The notes under the pieces were generated by a model that saw nothing but the letters and a program-made list of their open reading frames with translations, was not told the DNA's origin and made no database searches. From assembly GCA_020726505.1 (NCBI GenBank), contig JAHLEZ010000001.1:682001-746000 (forward strand): a DNA stretch of 64,000 nt, in the 5' to 3' direction. This DNA comes from Leptodontidium sp. MPI-SDFR-AT-0119 (taxonomy: Eukaryota > Ascomycota > Leotiomycetes > Helotiales > Leptodontidiaceae). Of this stretch, positions 23,560 to 34,859 are shown one piece after another; position 1 is the stretch's first letter, and the number at the start of each line of letters is the position of its first letter. A program made the position numbers and the translations under genes.

Positions 23560-26500
23560 ATGCGTCTTTTGGAACGCAATAACGATGGCGAGTTCACCCT
23601 TACCAAAGATATCATCGATAACGTTCCCAACTATGCTATACTATCGCACACATGGGGCACGGATACAGAGGAGGTCACCTTCAGAGACTTAACGGATGGC
23701 ACGGGCAAGGACAAGACTGGCTATAGCAAGATCCGATTTTGCGGAGAACAAGCTAGGCTTGATGGCTTACAATACTTTTGGGTGGATACATGCTGTATCG
23801 ACAAGTCAAACAACACCGAGCTTGCAGAGGCTATCAACTCCATGTTCCGCTGGTATTGCCATGCGGCCAAATGCTATGTCTATCTATCAGATGTTCCAAG
23901 GGATACACCTGACGCTATCGAAACGTTCTGCCAGCTGCCCTGGGAATCGGCATTTCGTGAAAGCAGATGGTTCACTCGGGGCTGGACACTTCAAGAGCTC
24001 ATTGCTCCGAAATCAGTTGAGTTCTTCTCCAAATACTGGGAGCTACTAGGTAGCAAGTCATCGTTGGGAACTATTATCCACGAGATAACAGGAATTCCGG
24101 ACAAAGCACTTCGGGGAGTTTCGCTCTCGGATTTCAGCGTAGCCGAGCGAATGTCGTGGGCAGAACGACGTGTGACTACCCGCAAAGAAGACCAGGCGTA
24201 TTCATTACTCGGTATTTTTGATGTGTATATGCCACTGATCTATAGCGAAGGGAAAGAACATGCATTCAAACGACTTCGAGAGGTGATTGATGTGAATTCA
24301 AGGGGTAAATAGGCATTTCGTTTGAGGTTGTGTTTTCGTTTATAAATGCAGGTACTGATCGGCAAGCCAGGGCTCCATTCGGATGTATTTCAACGCCTGC
24401 CGTATGCGCTAGATGCACCATTTAATTCGTTTGCAAATGAAGAGTCATCGTCCACTTGCCTCCCTAATACCCGAAGTGGCCTTCTTGAGGAGATATACAA
24501 CTGGGTTGAAAGTGACGATAAGCGGTGCATCTTCTGGCTGAATGGCTTAGCTGGTACTGGGAAATCGACAATTGCTCGGACCGTCGCCCGCAGATACTTT
24601 GAACAAAAGCGCCTCGGCGCCAGCTTTTTCTTCTCAAGAGGAGGAGGAGATGTCGGTCATGCCGGTAAATTCTTCACGAGCTTTGCCGTGCAGCTTGCGT
24701 ATAATGTACCATCGTTGCGACGATATATTTCGGAGGCCGTGGAAGAACAGATTGATATTGCAAATCACTCCCTTCGCGACCAGTGGCAGCAGCTCGTCCT
24801 CCGTCCACTGTCGAAGCTAGACAGACGCTTTTCTCCGGCTTCCTATTTGCTTATTGTCGATGCCCTCGATGAGTGTGATAATAAAGGCCATATCCGCACA
24901 ATCCTGCAGCTTCTAGCTGAAGTTCGATCGTTGACGACAATACGACTTCGAGTCTTTTTGACGAGCAGACCTGAAATTCCAATTCGACACGGGATATGCG
25001 CCATCCCACAAGCCGAACACCAGGAATTCGTACTCCACAGGATACAACCAGCTGTTGTTAACCATGATATCTCTTTGTTCCTAGAATATAATCTAGGGAT
25101 GATCAGGCAGGAGTGGAGTCTTGGAGCAGACTGGCCAGGCGAAGTAGTTCTGAGACAGCTAGTTCTATACGCTTGTGGCCTCTTCATTTGGGCAGCGACT
25201 GCTTGTCGCTTTATTCGTGAGGGGAGGCGATTCGCAGGCAAGAGACTAGACAAAATTCTCAAGGGTAGTAGCAGCGCTATTACCGCACCAGAGAAGCACC
25301 TCAATGAGATCTACCTTGCTGTCCTCAAGCACTCGATCTCCTTAGACTATTCGGAGGAAGAGAAAGAAGAGGCATGCGATATGTTAAAGCATACGCTTGG
25401 AAGTATAGTAGTTTTGCTCTCACCTCTTTCAACCTCTTCCTTGAGCAGGCTATTACACCTCCAAAAGGAAGATGTCGACCGGACATTTGAAGACCTTTAT
25501 GCGATCCTTGATATTCCAGAGGACCCGACTCACTCGCTCCGCCTGCACCACCCTTCATTCCGCGACTTCTTCCTTAACAAAGATCGATGTGAGGATTTCT
25601 GGGTGGATGAGAAGGAGGCACACCAGATATTAGCTACTGGTTGCATACAATTAATGTCCCAGACACTTAAAAAGGACATTTGCGAAATGTATGCTTCTGG
25701 GAGTCAAGCTAACCAAGTTGAGCGTAGTAGGATTGACAAATGCCTTTCGCCCGAAGTTCAATATGCATGCCTTTACTGGGTTCAGCATCTGCAAAGGTGT
25801 GGTTCTCAGGTTTGTGATGGCAAAGAAACTCACCAGTTTCTACACACTCATTTACTCCACTGGCTTGAGGCGCTTGGCTGGATGAAGAAGGCTTCAGACG
25901 GGATTCAAGCAATATTGTCCTTAGAGGCTCTTGTTTCGGTAAGCTATCTGTCTATTATTTATGGAAGTTTAACTAACTTGTCTTTAGGTTAATAAAAGCC
26001 CTGATTTGTATGCATTCATCCTTGATATGAAGCGATTTGTCTTATGTAATCGATCAGTGATTGAACAAGCACCCCTTCGATTATATTGCTCTGCTCAAAG
26101 GAAGTTCAAGGGCTATATCCCAGATTGGATTCAGATAAAACCAAAAGTACAAGCATACTGGCGTACGGCGCTACAGACGCTCGAGGGCCATACTGGCTTG
26201 GTCAGTTCCGTTGCCTTCTCATCCGACGGTAAGCAGGTCGTCTCTGGCTCAGAGGATAAGACGGTACGGCTCTGGGACGTGGCTACGGGAGCACCGCTAC
26301 AGACGCTTGAGGGCCATACTGGCTGGGTCAGTTCCGTCGCCTTCTCACCCGACGGTAAGCAGGTCGTCTCTGGATCATGGGATAAGACGGTACGGCTCTG
26401 GGACGTAGCCACGGAAGCACTGCTACTGACGCTTGAGGGCCATACCGGCTGGGTTAGATCCGTCGCCTTCTCATCCGACGGTAAGCAGGTCGTATCTGGC

Positions 26501-27052
26501 TCAGACGATAAGACGGTACGGCTCTGGGACGTGGCTACGGGAGCACCGCTACAGACGCTTGAGGGCCATACTGGCTGGGTCGGTTCCGTCGCCTTCTCGC
26601 CCGATAGCAAGCAGGTCGTGTCTAGCGATGAGAAGGTACGACTCTGGGACGCGACCACGGGAGCACTGCTACAAACGCTCGAGGGCCATACTGGCTCGGT
26701 CAGATCCGTCGCTTTCTCACCCGATGGTAAGCAGGTCGTGTCTGGCTCAGAGGATAAGACGATACGGCTCTGGGACGTAACTACGGGAGCACCGCTACAG
26801 ACGCTCGACGGCCATACTGACTGGGTCAGTTCCGTCGCCTTCTCACCGGATAGTAAGCAAATCGTGTCTGGATCAGGCGATGAGACGGTACGGCTTTGGG
26901 ATGCGGTCACGAGAGCACCACTACAGACGCTTGAGGGCCATACTGACTGGGTCAGATCCGTCGCCTTCTCACCCGATAGCAAGCAAGTCGTGTCTGGCTC
27001 ATGGGATAAGACGGTACGGCTCTGGGACGTGGCTACGGGATCACCGCTATAG
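23560..27052 (+). CDS. HET-NACHT-WD40 NLR-like protein (heterokaryon incompatibility / STAND family)
   Basis: Three exons (23560-24304, 24371-25938, 25988-27052) give 1,125 aa with closing phases. Residues 1-245 form a HET effector domain: AILSHTWG, FWVDTCCIDK, RWFTRGWTLQELIAP, ERMSWAERRVTTRKEDQAYSLLG and YSEG. A NACHT NTPase follows with Walker A GLAGTGKST and Walker B LLIVDALDECD, then winged-helix-like and helical parts. The C-terminus has seven WD40 repeats of about 42 residues that are nearly identical. This is the layout of Podospora HET-D/HET-E and the hnwd family: the repeats recognise a partner, the NACHT module oligomerises and HET triggers cell death. Intron 1 can end at two AGs, but only the one at 24369-24370 keeps frame. 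Coding capacity stops at TAG 27050-27052, where an eighth repeat was mutated. Confidence 0.9.
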
Positions 27053-27100
27053 ACGCTCGAGGGCTATACTGGCTGAGTCAGATCCGTCGCCTTTTCACCT
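26173..27100 (+). repeat. Tandem WD40 repeat array (126-bp unit), 7 intact plus 1 degenerate
   Basis: Each unit reads about LxTLEGHTxxVxSVAFSxDxKQ then a short SGSxDxTVRLWD-type end. Units are highly similar at DNA level. Variation concentrates at a few sites: the two residues after GHT, the residue after V, the SS/SP site, and the residue before D in SGSxD. The fourth unit is two codons shorter (SSDEK). The eighth unit has TAG in place of the CAG of LQTLEG, CCA/CTA-type changes in GHT, and TGA in place of TGG. Confidence 0.9.
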
Positions 27101-28289
27101 GCGGTTTCCGGTGATCTAGCTTGGGGGCAGCAGGCATGGTACGAGCTGGCCTAGCCGCCGCTTAGCAGTGTGCTTAACGATCTCTAGCATGCAAGATTTT
27201 GGTAAATGCGAGACGATAAGAGTCGATGCTGGCTTGAATGCGACTTTGCCTTCGAAATGAGCTGAAAGATCAGAGGGAAGGTTCTTCGAAGAGAAAGAGA
27301 GAGAGAGAGCTTCTGTTATTTGCTAAGTAATATCTTAAAAATCTTCTGGCTTGTAAGCTGGTGGCTTGCCTTGCTGTTTCAGACGCTACTACTGTCCGTG
27401 TGCTGCACCGGAAACTTGTGTCGATTTCATCTATCTACTTAACACTTACTCACTGCTCATTTTAACGTTTCCTATTCCTGATTAAATTACAATACCCTGA
27501 CGTCCATCCCTGCCTAGCAGGCACCCACTCTTGATCCGGGAACCAACATTTTTTCGGCACACAGGGATGGACGTTAGATATCCACTCTGGAGGCAGGGCT
27601 GGACCTGTGCTGCAACTCCTGGTCTGGGTTTCACTTCGACGCTCCGAACCACACAGTCAGCGCCCATAACATCTCTAATGTCTTCGTGTATATTGTCGCC
27701 AATTTCTCGATAATCGGACTCGATAATAGCAATTGGCAGAAGATCGATGGCTTTTAGTAATGTTGTTCGAGCCGTCTTTCGATCTTCGTCGGTCCTCGAG
27801 AGTAGAATGTTTTACACGTTAGGACGATGGTACGATTCCCAATGGTCTCGTAAGAACAGTTCACCCATTTCGGAGGTCGTGCTGCGGTGAATATTGTTGC
27901 TGCTGGAGTGTGTTTGGAGTACCGTTGGCGTTGTGATTGATCTTGGTTGTGTTGAGAATAATTTGGTGATTTTGGCCACATCAGATGATTAGTAAGCAAA
28001 TACAGGACCCGCAGAAAACTCTCCGCACTCTTAAGGACTTGCCGTGGAATGACGTTCCAACTTTCCCCCCTTCAACCCCCACCAAAATTGCCAAGTCCTT
28101 ATTGCGTGCACGCTATCATAGAAAACAGGCCTTTCGATCGACTTAACAGTGATCATTCTTTAAACTGTAAAACCGCTATAATTCCGACATCTGGCGGCCC
28201 GAACGCTCGCTAAGCCAGCCCCGGAGCTGAACAAGCTAATCAGCCAAGCGGCGGACAAGCATTACCACTTCTCCGACTTAGTAAATGGG
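27053..28289. other. Intergenic region between NLR-like gene and transposon cluster
   Basis: No gene is supported. A perfect 13-nt inverted repeat (27500-27512 and 27562-27574) is present, with a 49-nt loop. From about 28100 the sequence passes into RIP-mutated DNA. Confidence 0.4.
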
Positions 28290-29640
28290 ACAGTGAGAAG
28301 TAATATGACAAGTACAACCCAGTGTGTATCTATTATGATTTTCAGTAGAAGATCTCTCAGCAGGAGAATATTAGAGCTAGGCGTGTCTTTTCAGACACAA
28401 ATACTAATCTCGTCTTGGCTCCGAGTAATTTTTAAAAGGTTAAGTTCTACCCCCGACTTGATAACTATCTTAAGGACGAGGACAAATTCCCAAAAGATAA
28501 ATATACGTGCGAAGAAACGATTATCGAAGTCTCCGTCGAGAAAAGCCATCGACGCGGCCTGACGAAACAATGTAAGAAGCTAGAGATTAATTAGCAGCAA
28601 GTTAACGAACACCTAAAAGGTCTAAGTGACTTGTTTAATATAAGAAGGAAGATAACCCTTAATATAGAGTTTGTTTACAAGGAAGTTACTTGTGATTTTA
28701 TAACGGCAAAGGGCAAGAAGAAGAAGAAAAGCGCGATAGAGGCTCAAAGGCTTTAGAGAGCCGCTGAAGCTGGTCTTTAGACTCGAGTCTACTAGCAGTA
28801 TTATTATAGAGCTAAATATTGTAAGCAAGGACCCTATTATTAGCCGAATAAGCGAGGGATTTACTAAAAGTTGCTACTAGGCCAGTTTAAAGAGATTGTC
28901 GGTTACATTAAAGAGACGATAAAGAAAGGGGAGACGAAGGAAAACGTCGATGTTCGCATTAAGATCCCACCTTATATAATCAAAAATATATTAGAAAACA
29001 ATCGTAAGCGGAAGGTAAATGATTTTATTAACTATCGTTAATATAAAGCACACGCCTCTTCTTATAATAAATGTTACGATATGGCCGATATGCCTACTAT
29101 TGAAAAACTAGGGGACGTGGAAGGCGATAAACAGGCCATGCTTGAGGACTACTACAACTAGAGCCTGGCACAAGTCGAGAGCGAAAGGTAGAGACAAGCA
29201 TTATAAATTGCAAATTAGGTTGCGATGAATCAGTTCCTAGAACTAAATACTATTTTACAATATCCAAAGGTAGTTGTGACGACTGACGCTGCCCAGAGCC
29301 TCATTTCCACCGGCTCCACTTAGTACTGCCCGATCGGGACGTACCGAGATTACTATGGTGCTAAGCATACCAACCTCTTGTATATAGACTTATTCTTTCC
29401 TTACCTTCTTTCCTCTGTAGTTGTAGATTCTAAGTTGATGCTTGGTATCGTCATATGTCTCTTGTGTTGATATGTGAGGCGTCAGTTACACGTGATTGCC
29501 GTCTTTCTAGGGCAAGCGTCACAGTAGTCGTTGAGCTTATAGTAAAGAATAAGGTAGTATTAGACATCGCTTTATAATTTGTGAGCAATATTAAAAAATT
29601 CTAGCGGGAGATAGGAAAGTCTTAAAGCACGAGGGAGGAT
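28290..29640 (+). pseudogene. RIP-degraded gene of unknown family, interrupted by a solo LTR
   Basis: One reading direction on the plus strand keeps long protein-like stretches broken only by TAG/TAA/TGA stops that fit CAG/CAA/TGG changed by RIP. Visible pieces are KDEDKFPKDKYTCEETIIEV, KKLEIN, AKGKKKKKSAIEAQRL, GQFKEIVGYIKETI, VRIKIPPYIIKNILENNRKR and NQFLELNTILQYPK. The frame is interrupted at 29275 by a solo LTR. Skipping it and one TSD copy, the frame continues as VELIVKNKVVLDIAL then FVSNIKKF. It resembles a nuclear, Lys-rich, multi-copy fungal protein, but I cannot name the family. It was presumably repeated in the genome, as RIP needs duplicates. Confidence 0.55.
29275..29523. mobile_element. 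Solo LTR, 249 bp, TSD GTAGT
   Basis: The segment begins TGTGACG and ends CGTCACA (perfect short inverted ends, TG..CA), flanked by GTAGT on both sides (29270-29274 and 29524-29528). It looks far less RIP-mutated than its surroundings. No internal retroelement sequence is present, so it arose by LTR-LTR recombination or as a small non-autonomous element. Confidence 0.75.
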
Positions 29641-29717
29641 ATTTTTAGGGTTTCTTTCTTATTTGTTCTTGATTTTTCTAAAGTACTACGTAATAGATAT
29701 TCCTGCGTGATGAAAGT
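29641..29717. mobile_element. Possible left remnant of the split Tc1-like transposon
   Basis: If the nested LTR insertion is removed at its AAAGT duplication, this 77-bp piece abuts the 3' end of the transposase at 51747. It contains a TTTTTAG..GGT..C.TTTCT stretch that could be a decayed copy of the TTTTTAGCGAGGTCCACTTC terminus. This match is weak. Confidence 0.3.
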
Positions 29718-29930
29718 TGTTACGACCTACGATGCGCCTCGCATTCTAACCGACACTGGCTCGTAGCATCGCTGGCTATGCGACGGCGCTAAGCCCGATA
29801 GGGAAGACTAGGTGGCGAGCCTGCGACATATTAACGTGAATGGCACTCGACTACGCTAGGCCTTATTAGGAGGGTCCTTTATATATATATACTCGAGCCC
29901 TCTCTTACGGAGAGCCCTCCTTTCCTCTTT
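29718..29930. mobile_element. Gypsy-family LTR, left part of a split solo LTR
   Basis: Starts TGTTACGACCTACGATGCGC and matches the first 213 bp of the gypsy LTRs at 32647 and 38940. The remaining 89 bp are at 51658-51746; 213 + 89 = 302 bp, the exact LTR length. The whole is flanked by AAAGT at 29713-29717 and 51747-51751. The interruption is the copia element with TSD TCTTT. Confidence 0.88.
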
Positions 29931-30186
29931 TGTCGGTGCAGTACCGGTTCATGTACCACGCCGCATGTGTGAATATATTCTAATGCGAGTATGGCGACAG
30001 AGTAATAAATATATGGTTCAAAATCTATGTATCTTCTAAGAGAGTACGAGGAGAGCCAGACTATATAATACGGAACCTCACCGAATCTCCACCGAAACTA
30101 GTCCGGCTAGGCTCTAACCCTTAAATTTAACCCGCACCTACTTTTCTAAACCGAAGTATACTTATACAGGGACCTGTGGACTAACA
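29931..30186 (-). repeat. 3' LTR of the old copia element
   Basis: 256 bp, TGTCGG..CTAACA. It differs from the LTR at 51397 mostly by C/T and G/A changes, for example TGTCGGTGCAGTACC against TGTTAATATAGTACC. Confidence 0.88.
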
Positions 30187-30639
30187 CAGGCAAAACTTCT
30201 TTTAGAAAAACCATTTCTAATACACGTAAAAGTAAACAACGAGTAATATAAGAAATAATAAATAAAATAACAAAGTATTTAACAACGTCTGACCCTAATC
30301 TAATAATGTCCCGAAAGTGCCCCGAAAGGGGCCCGAATCTAGCAAGACGTAATAGCGAAGCTAAGCGAGAACTAATAACAATAGGAACCCTTAGTATTAT
30401 ATAATATAATAAATATATATATGTCGCTTTCCCCTAAAGATTTAGAGTCTCCTTTAACTAACACACATATAACTACTATACGTATACTGCTTTCTGATCT
30501 CTCTAATTCGCCTAATATAGTTCAAAAACTAATATTTCTAAGAAGACTATATTAAATTAAATAAACAATCTAAAAGTAAATATACTCTTTAGAGATAATT
30601 CGGTAGGGAAACAGTATATTAACTAAAAATAATACTTGC

Positions 30640-31360
30640 ACTAATACTTACAAGAGCGCTTAACCTCGCTTATCACAAATACTACATTTAGTGCGTCCGC
30701 CTCTTCGCAAAGAATCCGTCCCACGAATATGCCTTTAATAATCTTAAGAGTAAGAAATGCGCGTATTATACAAAGAAGAAGTCTTAGTGTAACTTAATAA
30801 GTATTCCCATTTCTTTTCCTTATTTTAAATCGTATCTAAATCCTCGCCGAAACTACTTCAGATATACGGTTACTAACATATAATAGATTCCGTGGTTTAT
30901 TACTAAAGAGTACCTTTGTCTAATTACTACCCTCAAGGCGAAAGATAAAAAAGCTATCGTTACTACTGCTAAATCAATTAATTCGGTATTATTAGTCGCC
31001 GCTACTAGCGCACTAAAGACTACTAGGGAATTGTCACTAGCGTTATTAAAGGAAACGCGCGTTATACGCCGGGAAATCGCTAGCTTAACTAACTCGTAAG
31101 TAGTAAGTTAACCCCTTTATTCCTTTTTAATATTAAGGCTCTTAAGTATTAACGCTTTGTACTATAAGAGACGGTGTTAGTCTTAAACTAGCTCCTTACT
31201 ATCGTCTCCTTTGCCGCCACTAAGCGTAGTAAAGAGGACGGCGGTAAGGACGATGCTCCTATTAAGCGTCTCCGTCGAAGTCGCCGCTATAGCGCAAGGG
31301 AGGAGAAGAGGAAAGAGGAAGAACTTCTTCCTAATATATATACGTAGGGGATTTGGCCCT
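30640..31360 (+). pseudogene. Antisense Cys-motif accessory gene of the old copia element (RIP-decayed)
   Basis: This frame lies between the RNase H end and the 3' LTR, on the strand opposite to pol. Although stop-ridden, it shows CVRLFAKNPSHEYAFNN, KSKKCAYYTKKKS, a stop, then CNLISIP, followed by LKAKDKKAIVTTAKS, LSLALLKETRVIRREIASL and a basic KRLRRSRRYSAREEKRKEEE tail. Tyr codons sit where TGC/TGT changed by RIP (TpG to TpA) would give them, so the original pattern is read as C-x2-C-x21-C-x2-C-x6-C. The young copia element has C-x2-C-x22-C-x2-C-x6-C in the same relative place and orientation. The cysteines suggest zinc binding; the function is unknown. Confidence 0.55.
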
Positions 31361-31639
31361 ATTTTAGATTAACTTCGTAGTAGGTCCTTTGTAACGGCAC
31401 TTTTTTTATATTACTATACAGGAGTAGCCCCCTATAGTAAAACCAGCGGTTTGTTCCTATTAAAGTATCGTCGTAAGGCCGCCCGTTAGTGCTTTAAATT
31501 AAAGGGTATTTAGAACTAAATTAAGTGTGTTTTTAACTTCGCAAATTAACTAAATATAAAAATAATCACAAGTAATAAATTAACAAAATAAACGTTATAA
31601 AAAAATATATAAAAAAAAAAAATCAACGAGTATAAGAAA

Positions 31640-32646
31640 CCCCTCCGTTACTAGTCCGAATCAACTCCGGTTAACCGTTAAACCCAACCCTCCATTTTGA
31701 TAGTAAGAATATTAATATCAATAAAATCCCGAAGAGCCTTATTCGGAGCACTCTTCGTTATAGCGTCAACAGGATTATTAGCGCTATTAATCCATCGAAC
31801 CTCTGTCAGCTCTCTACGCTCGTATAATTAACGAATAACTATAATATCGATTATTAAGCGCTTCTCTTTCGTTGTACCAAGCTTAATAATACACTCATAA
31901 AGGGATAAAAAATCTATGTAAACAATAGTAGAAAAACGTAGGATACTAAGCTTATTAGTTACTATATTAATAATCGTACCTAGGGAAATTAATATATTAA
32001 TACTAATTACTATAATATATAACTCCAATGCGAGCACTACACGAGTTACTCTCTTGTATTTTATTAAGCTAGTATACATAATATTACTAGTCAAGGTAAA
32101 TTACGCATCCCCTATTATTTCGGCACCAATTACTAATATAAAACCTATTTATAAACTCAAGTCTTTATTATTAGTAAAAGAACTATTTACAAAAACATAA
32201 ACCTTCGTAAACTATAAGTCAACTAATACGTATTAAAGTCCTTTCTTTAGGTTATCTATTTATTATTTAAGGCGTAGGTTTAAAGCTTTAACGTCGTCTT
32301 CCGTCGGATCTTAATATTACGCTACGACCGAGAGGTCAAATATTACTTCCGGCTAACATATAGTAGTAAAATAAGCTACACAAGCTCGTTGTTTTCTATA
32401 GGCCTTCTTATAGTCCTCTTTCCTTGCGTTAACTAACTTTAGCCTTACTCCCTGACCCTTCTAAGACATATAAAGGTTATCCCCGTCTATAGTAATAATA
32501 CACTTATTAAACGTAATAGTTTTAGTAGGAAGTAGTACCTATATCGGCTTCGTTAAAAAACCGGCCTTAGTAATCTCATTTTACTCTCTTACTAAGAAGT
32601 CTTCATCTCTTAAAATCAACGTATTGTCTATTTACATTCCTACGAC
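31640..32646 (-). pseudogene. Copia pol C-terminus (RNase H) of the old element
   Basis: The minus strand gives SLYECIIKLGTTKEKRLIID, then YERRELTEVRWINSANNPVDAITKSAPNKALRDFID. This matches the end of copia RNase H (the ERR..EVRW..NPADAMTK block). TAG/TAA stops interrupt it. The next upstream pol sequence continues at 39247 after removal of the gypsy insertion. Confidence 0.75.
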
Positions 32647-32948
32647 TGTTACGACCTACGATGCGCCTCGCATTCTAACCGACACTGGCTCGTAGCATCG
32701 CTGGCTATGCGACGGCGCTAAGCCCGATAGGGAAGACTAGGTGGCGAGCCTGCGACATATTGACGTGAATAGCACTCGACTACACTAGGCCCTATTAGGA
32801 GGGTCCTTTATATATATATACTCGAGCCCTCCCTTACGGGGAGCTCTCCTTTTCTCTTTGTCTTTTCTTCTCGATTTTAAGCGTAGCCTTAGGTCTAAAT
32901 ATAAAGCTTAAGTCCACTCGTAGTAATAACCTTTAGTTAGCCGTAATA
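32647..32948 (+). repeat. 5' LTR of the gypsy element
   Basis: 302 bp, TGTTACGACCTACG..GCCGTAATA; the terminal CA has become TA. Confidence 0.9.
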
Positions 32949-33439
32949 TAAGAAAAGACTTATACCCCTTCGCTATAAAGCGTTATATCTCACTTAGTCT
33001 TGCGCCTTGTCGACTTGCCCTTATAGTAAGTTAATAACGAGCCTTAATACCTTAGCCTATTCGACAGATAAGTACCTCTCTGCCCTAATAGTAGACTGTC
33101 CTAAAGAAAGTTAGATATTCTCTCGCGATTAACTTACCTTGCCGTAGCCTAACACGCGTCGCTGTTTCGGAACGTATGTCTAATCAATAAATCGATCAAC
33201 AACCTTAAACACCCCTTAATCCCACCTTACTACCTTTACTAGTTTCTCCCCCTTGTCGGCGAAGCTCTAGAGAAAGGAGCGCCCCTATACAACTAGGCTT
33301 TACTAACACTACCCTTATCCCTTCGGTCGAGACTCTTTCAGAAGAACTAGAGAGCTTTAATAGATTCGACTTAGACTTAGAGGACAAACCCTAACGTTTC
33401 TTCGACGCCTCGCCAGAGCCTACTGATATAGAGGGCCTT

Positions 33440-34700
33440 ACCCCCGCTTAACAAGCTAGAGTGGATCAGTTAATTAAAGACTCCGTGAGCTCTACTGTCG
33501 CCGTTGCCGTCACATAGGCCCTCGCCTAATATACTACCGACAACCTACGTCAAGAAACTCGTACTTCTTCTCCTCCTTACGACTAGTTAACTTGTACTCT
33601 TACGGCGGACCTCTAACCTACCGCCGACTACTACCTCCCTAAGCTGAACCTTACTATCCCTACTATTAAGCCTAATAAGGTCAAGTACCCTCGTACCCCC
33701 TTTAGCGATTATAAGGGCGAAATTAAATACGACGCCTAAAAGATAAATATAAAGCTCTTTATTTAAAAGTACTTAAGTAACTTCCTTATCGGCGAATCGT
33801 AGGTTTATACTTACTTTAAGTGTATAAAGGGAGAGGCTAAGACTATTATCCTTTAACGAATAGACCCCGACTTCGCTAAAGACTTTAACAGAGCCGCCGA
33901 CGTCTTAAAGGCTTTAGACTAGCGTTTCTTTAATTATAACTGAGTGTAGGCAGCTAAGCTTAATTATAACTAACTATAAATAAGTAATATGACGTATAAT
34001 AAGTTCCGTATAAAGTTTACGATATATGTGGTTATTAGAAAAATCTCACTAGACTGCTAGTTCGACGACGTATACGAGAAAGTCTTAAATGAGCTTAAGT
34101 ATAATATTTAAATTAAGAAATATAAATTCGCCGGAGATTATATAACTCTTAATAAGTTCTTAGCTGTCTTAGATCGCGAGCTGCGGAATATCGCCGCTAG
34201 ACGAGTTAATAGACGTACTACTACTACTATCCGCGAAGCCCCTCGAGTCTCCTTTAATAATACTAATACTAGCGACTCGCGCGGCATCTTAAAGAAGGAC
34301 AACTAGTGTTCGACTTCACTTACCCCTACTACTTACGTATAGAGACTACCGACTCTAAGATAGTCGTTAGATATCCGCTAGTGTACGCCTTCCTCTTTGC
34401 CCGTCTTGCGCCGACCTGAGTCCCCTGTACCTCCTCTTGTACTTAGGGATATCTCTTCTGACACTTGTCTCTATTATAATAAGACTAGCCATTAGGCCAG
34501 CGACTATCTTAAGCGCCGTAGAGACTAGGCTCTCGATAAGTCAATTTCCGAGTTAGTCGTCGGCGAGGATCTAGAGACTAACGAGTTATTAAAAAACTCT
34601 TAGGCTATAGTAAAGACTCATACCTCGGCATAAGCCACAACTTATAAAAGGATTTAGTATTTAATTTCCGCGCTCTTATTAGAAGGCGACAATTCTTAAT
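33440..34700 (+). pseudogene. gag remnant of the gypsy element
   Basis: A plus-strand frame broken by stops contains a zinc-knuckle-like C-x2-[Y from C]-x4-H-x4-[Y from C] near 34455-34510 (TCLYYNKTSH, stop, ASDY). Long acidic/Ser-rich stretches precede it. Confidence 0.6.
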
Positions 34701-34859
34701 TAGTATTAAACTAAGAAGAAATAGATTCTTTACTAAGACACTTATATATATTAATAATAAAGCTAATATTTTTAGTACTATTAAAACCTCTTTCGTATAT
34801 TAACTCGTTAAGTAATTTGATATTTCCTTTATATCCCTCCCTTAATTAATCGTCTTAAT

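Noticed and set aside
26131..26982. A 283-codon minus-strand frame
   Set aside because: It is the antisense shadow of the WD40 repeats; its repetitiveness comes entirely from them.
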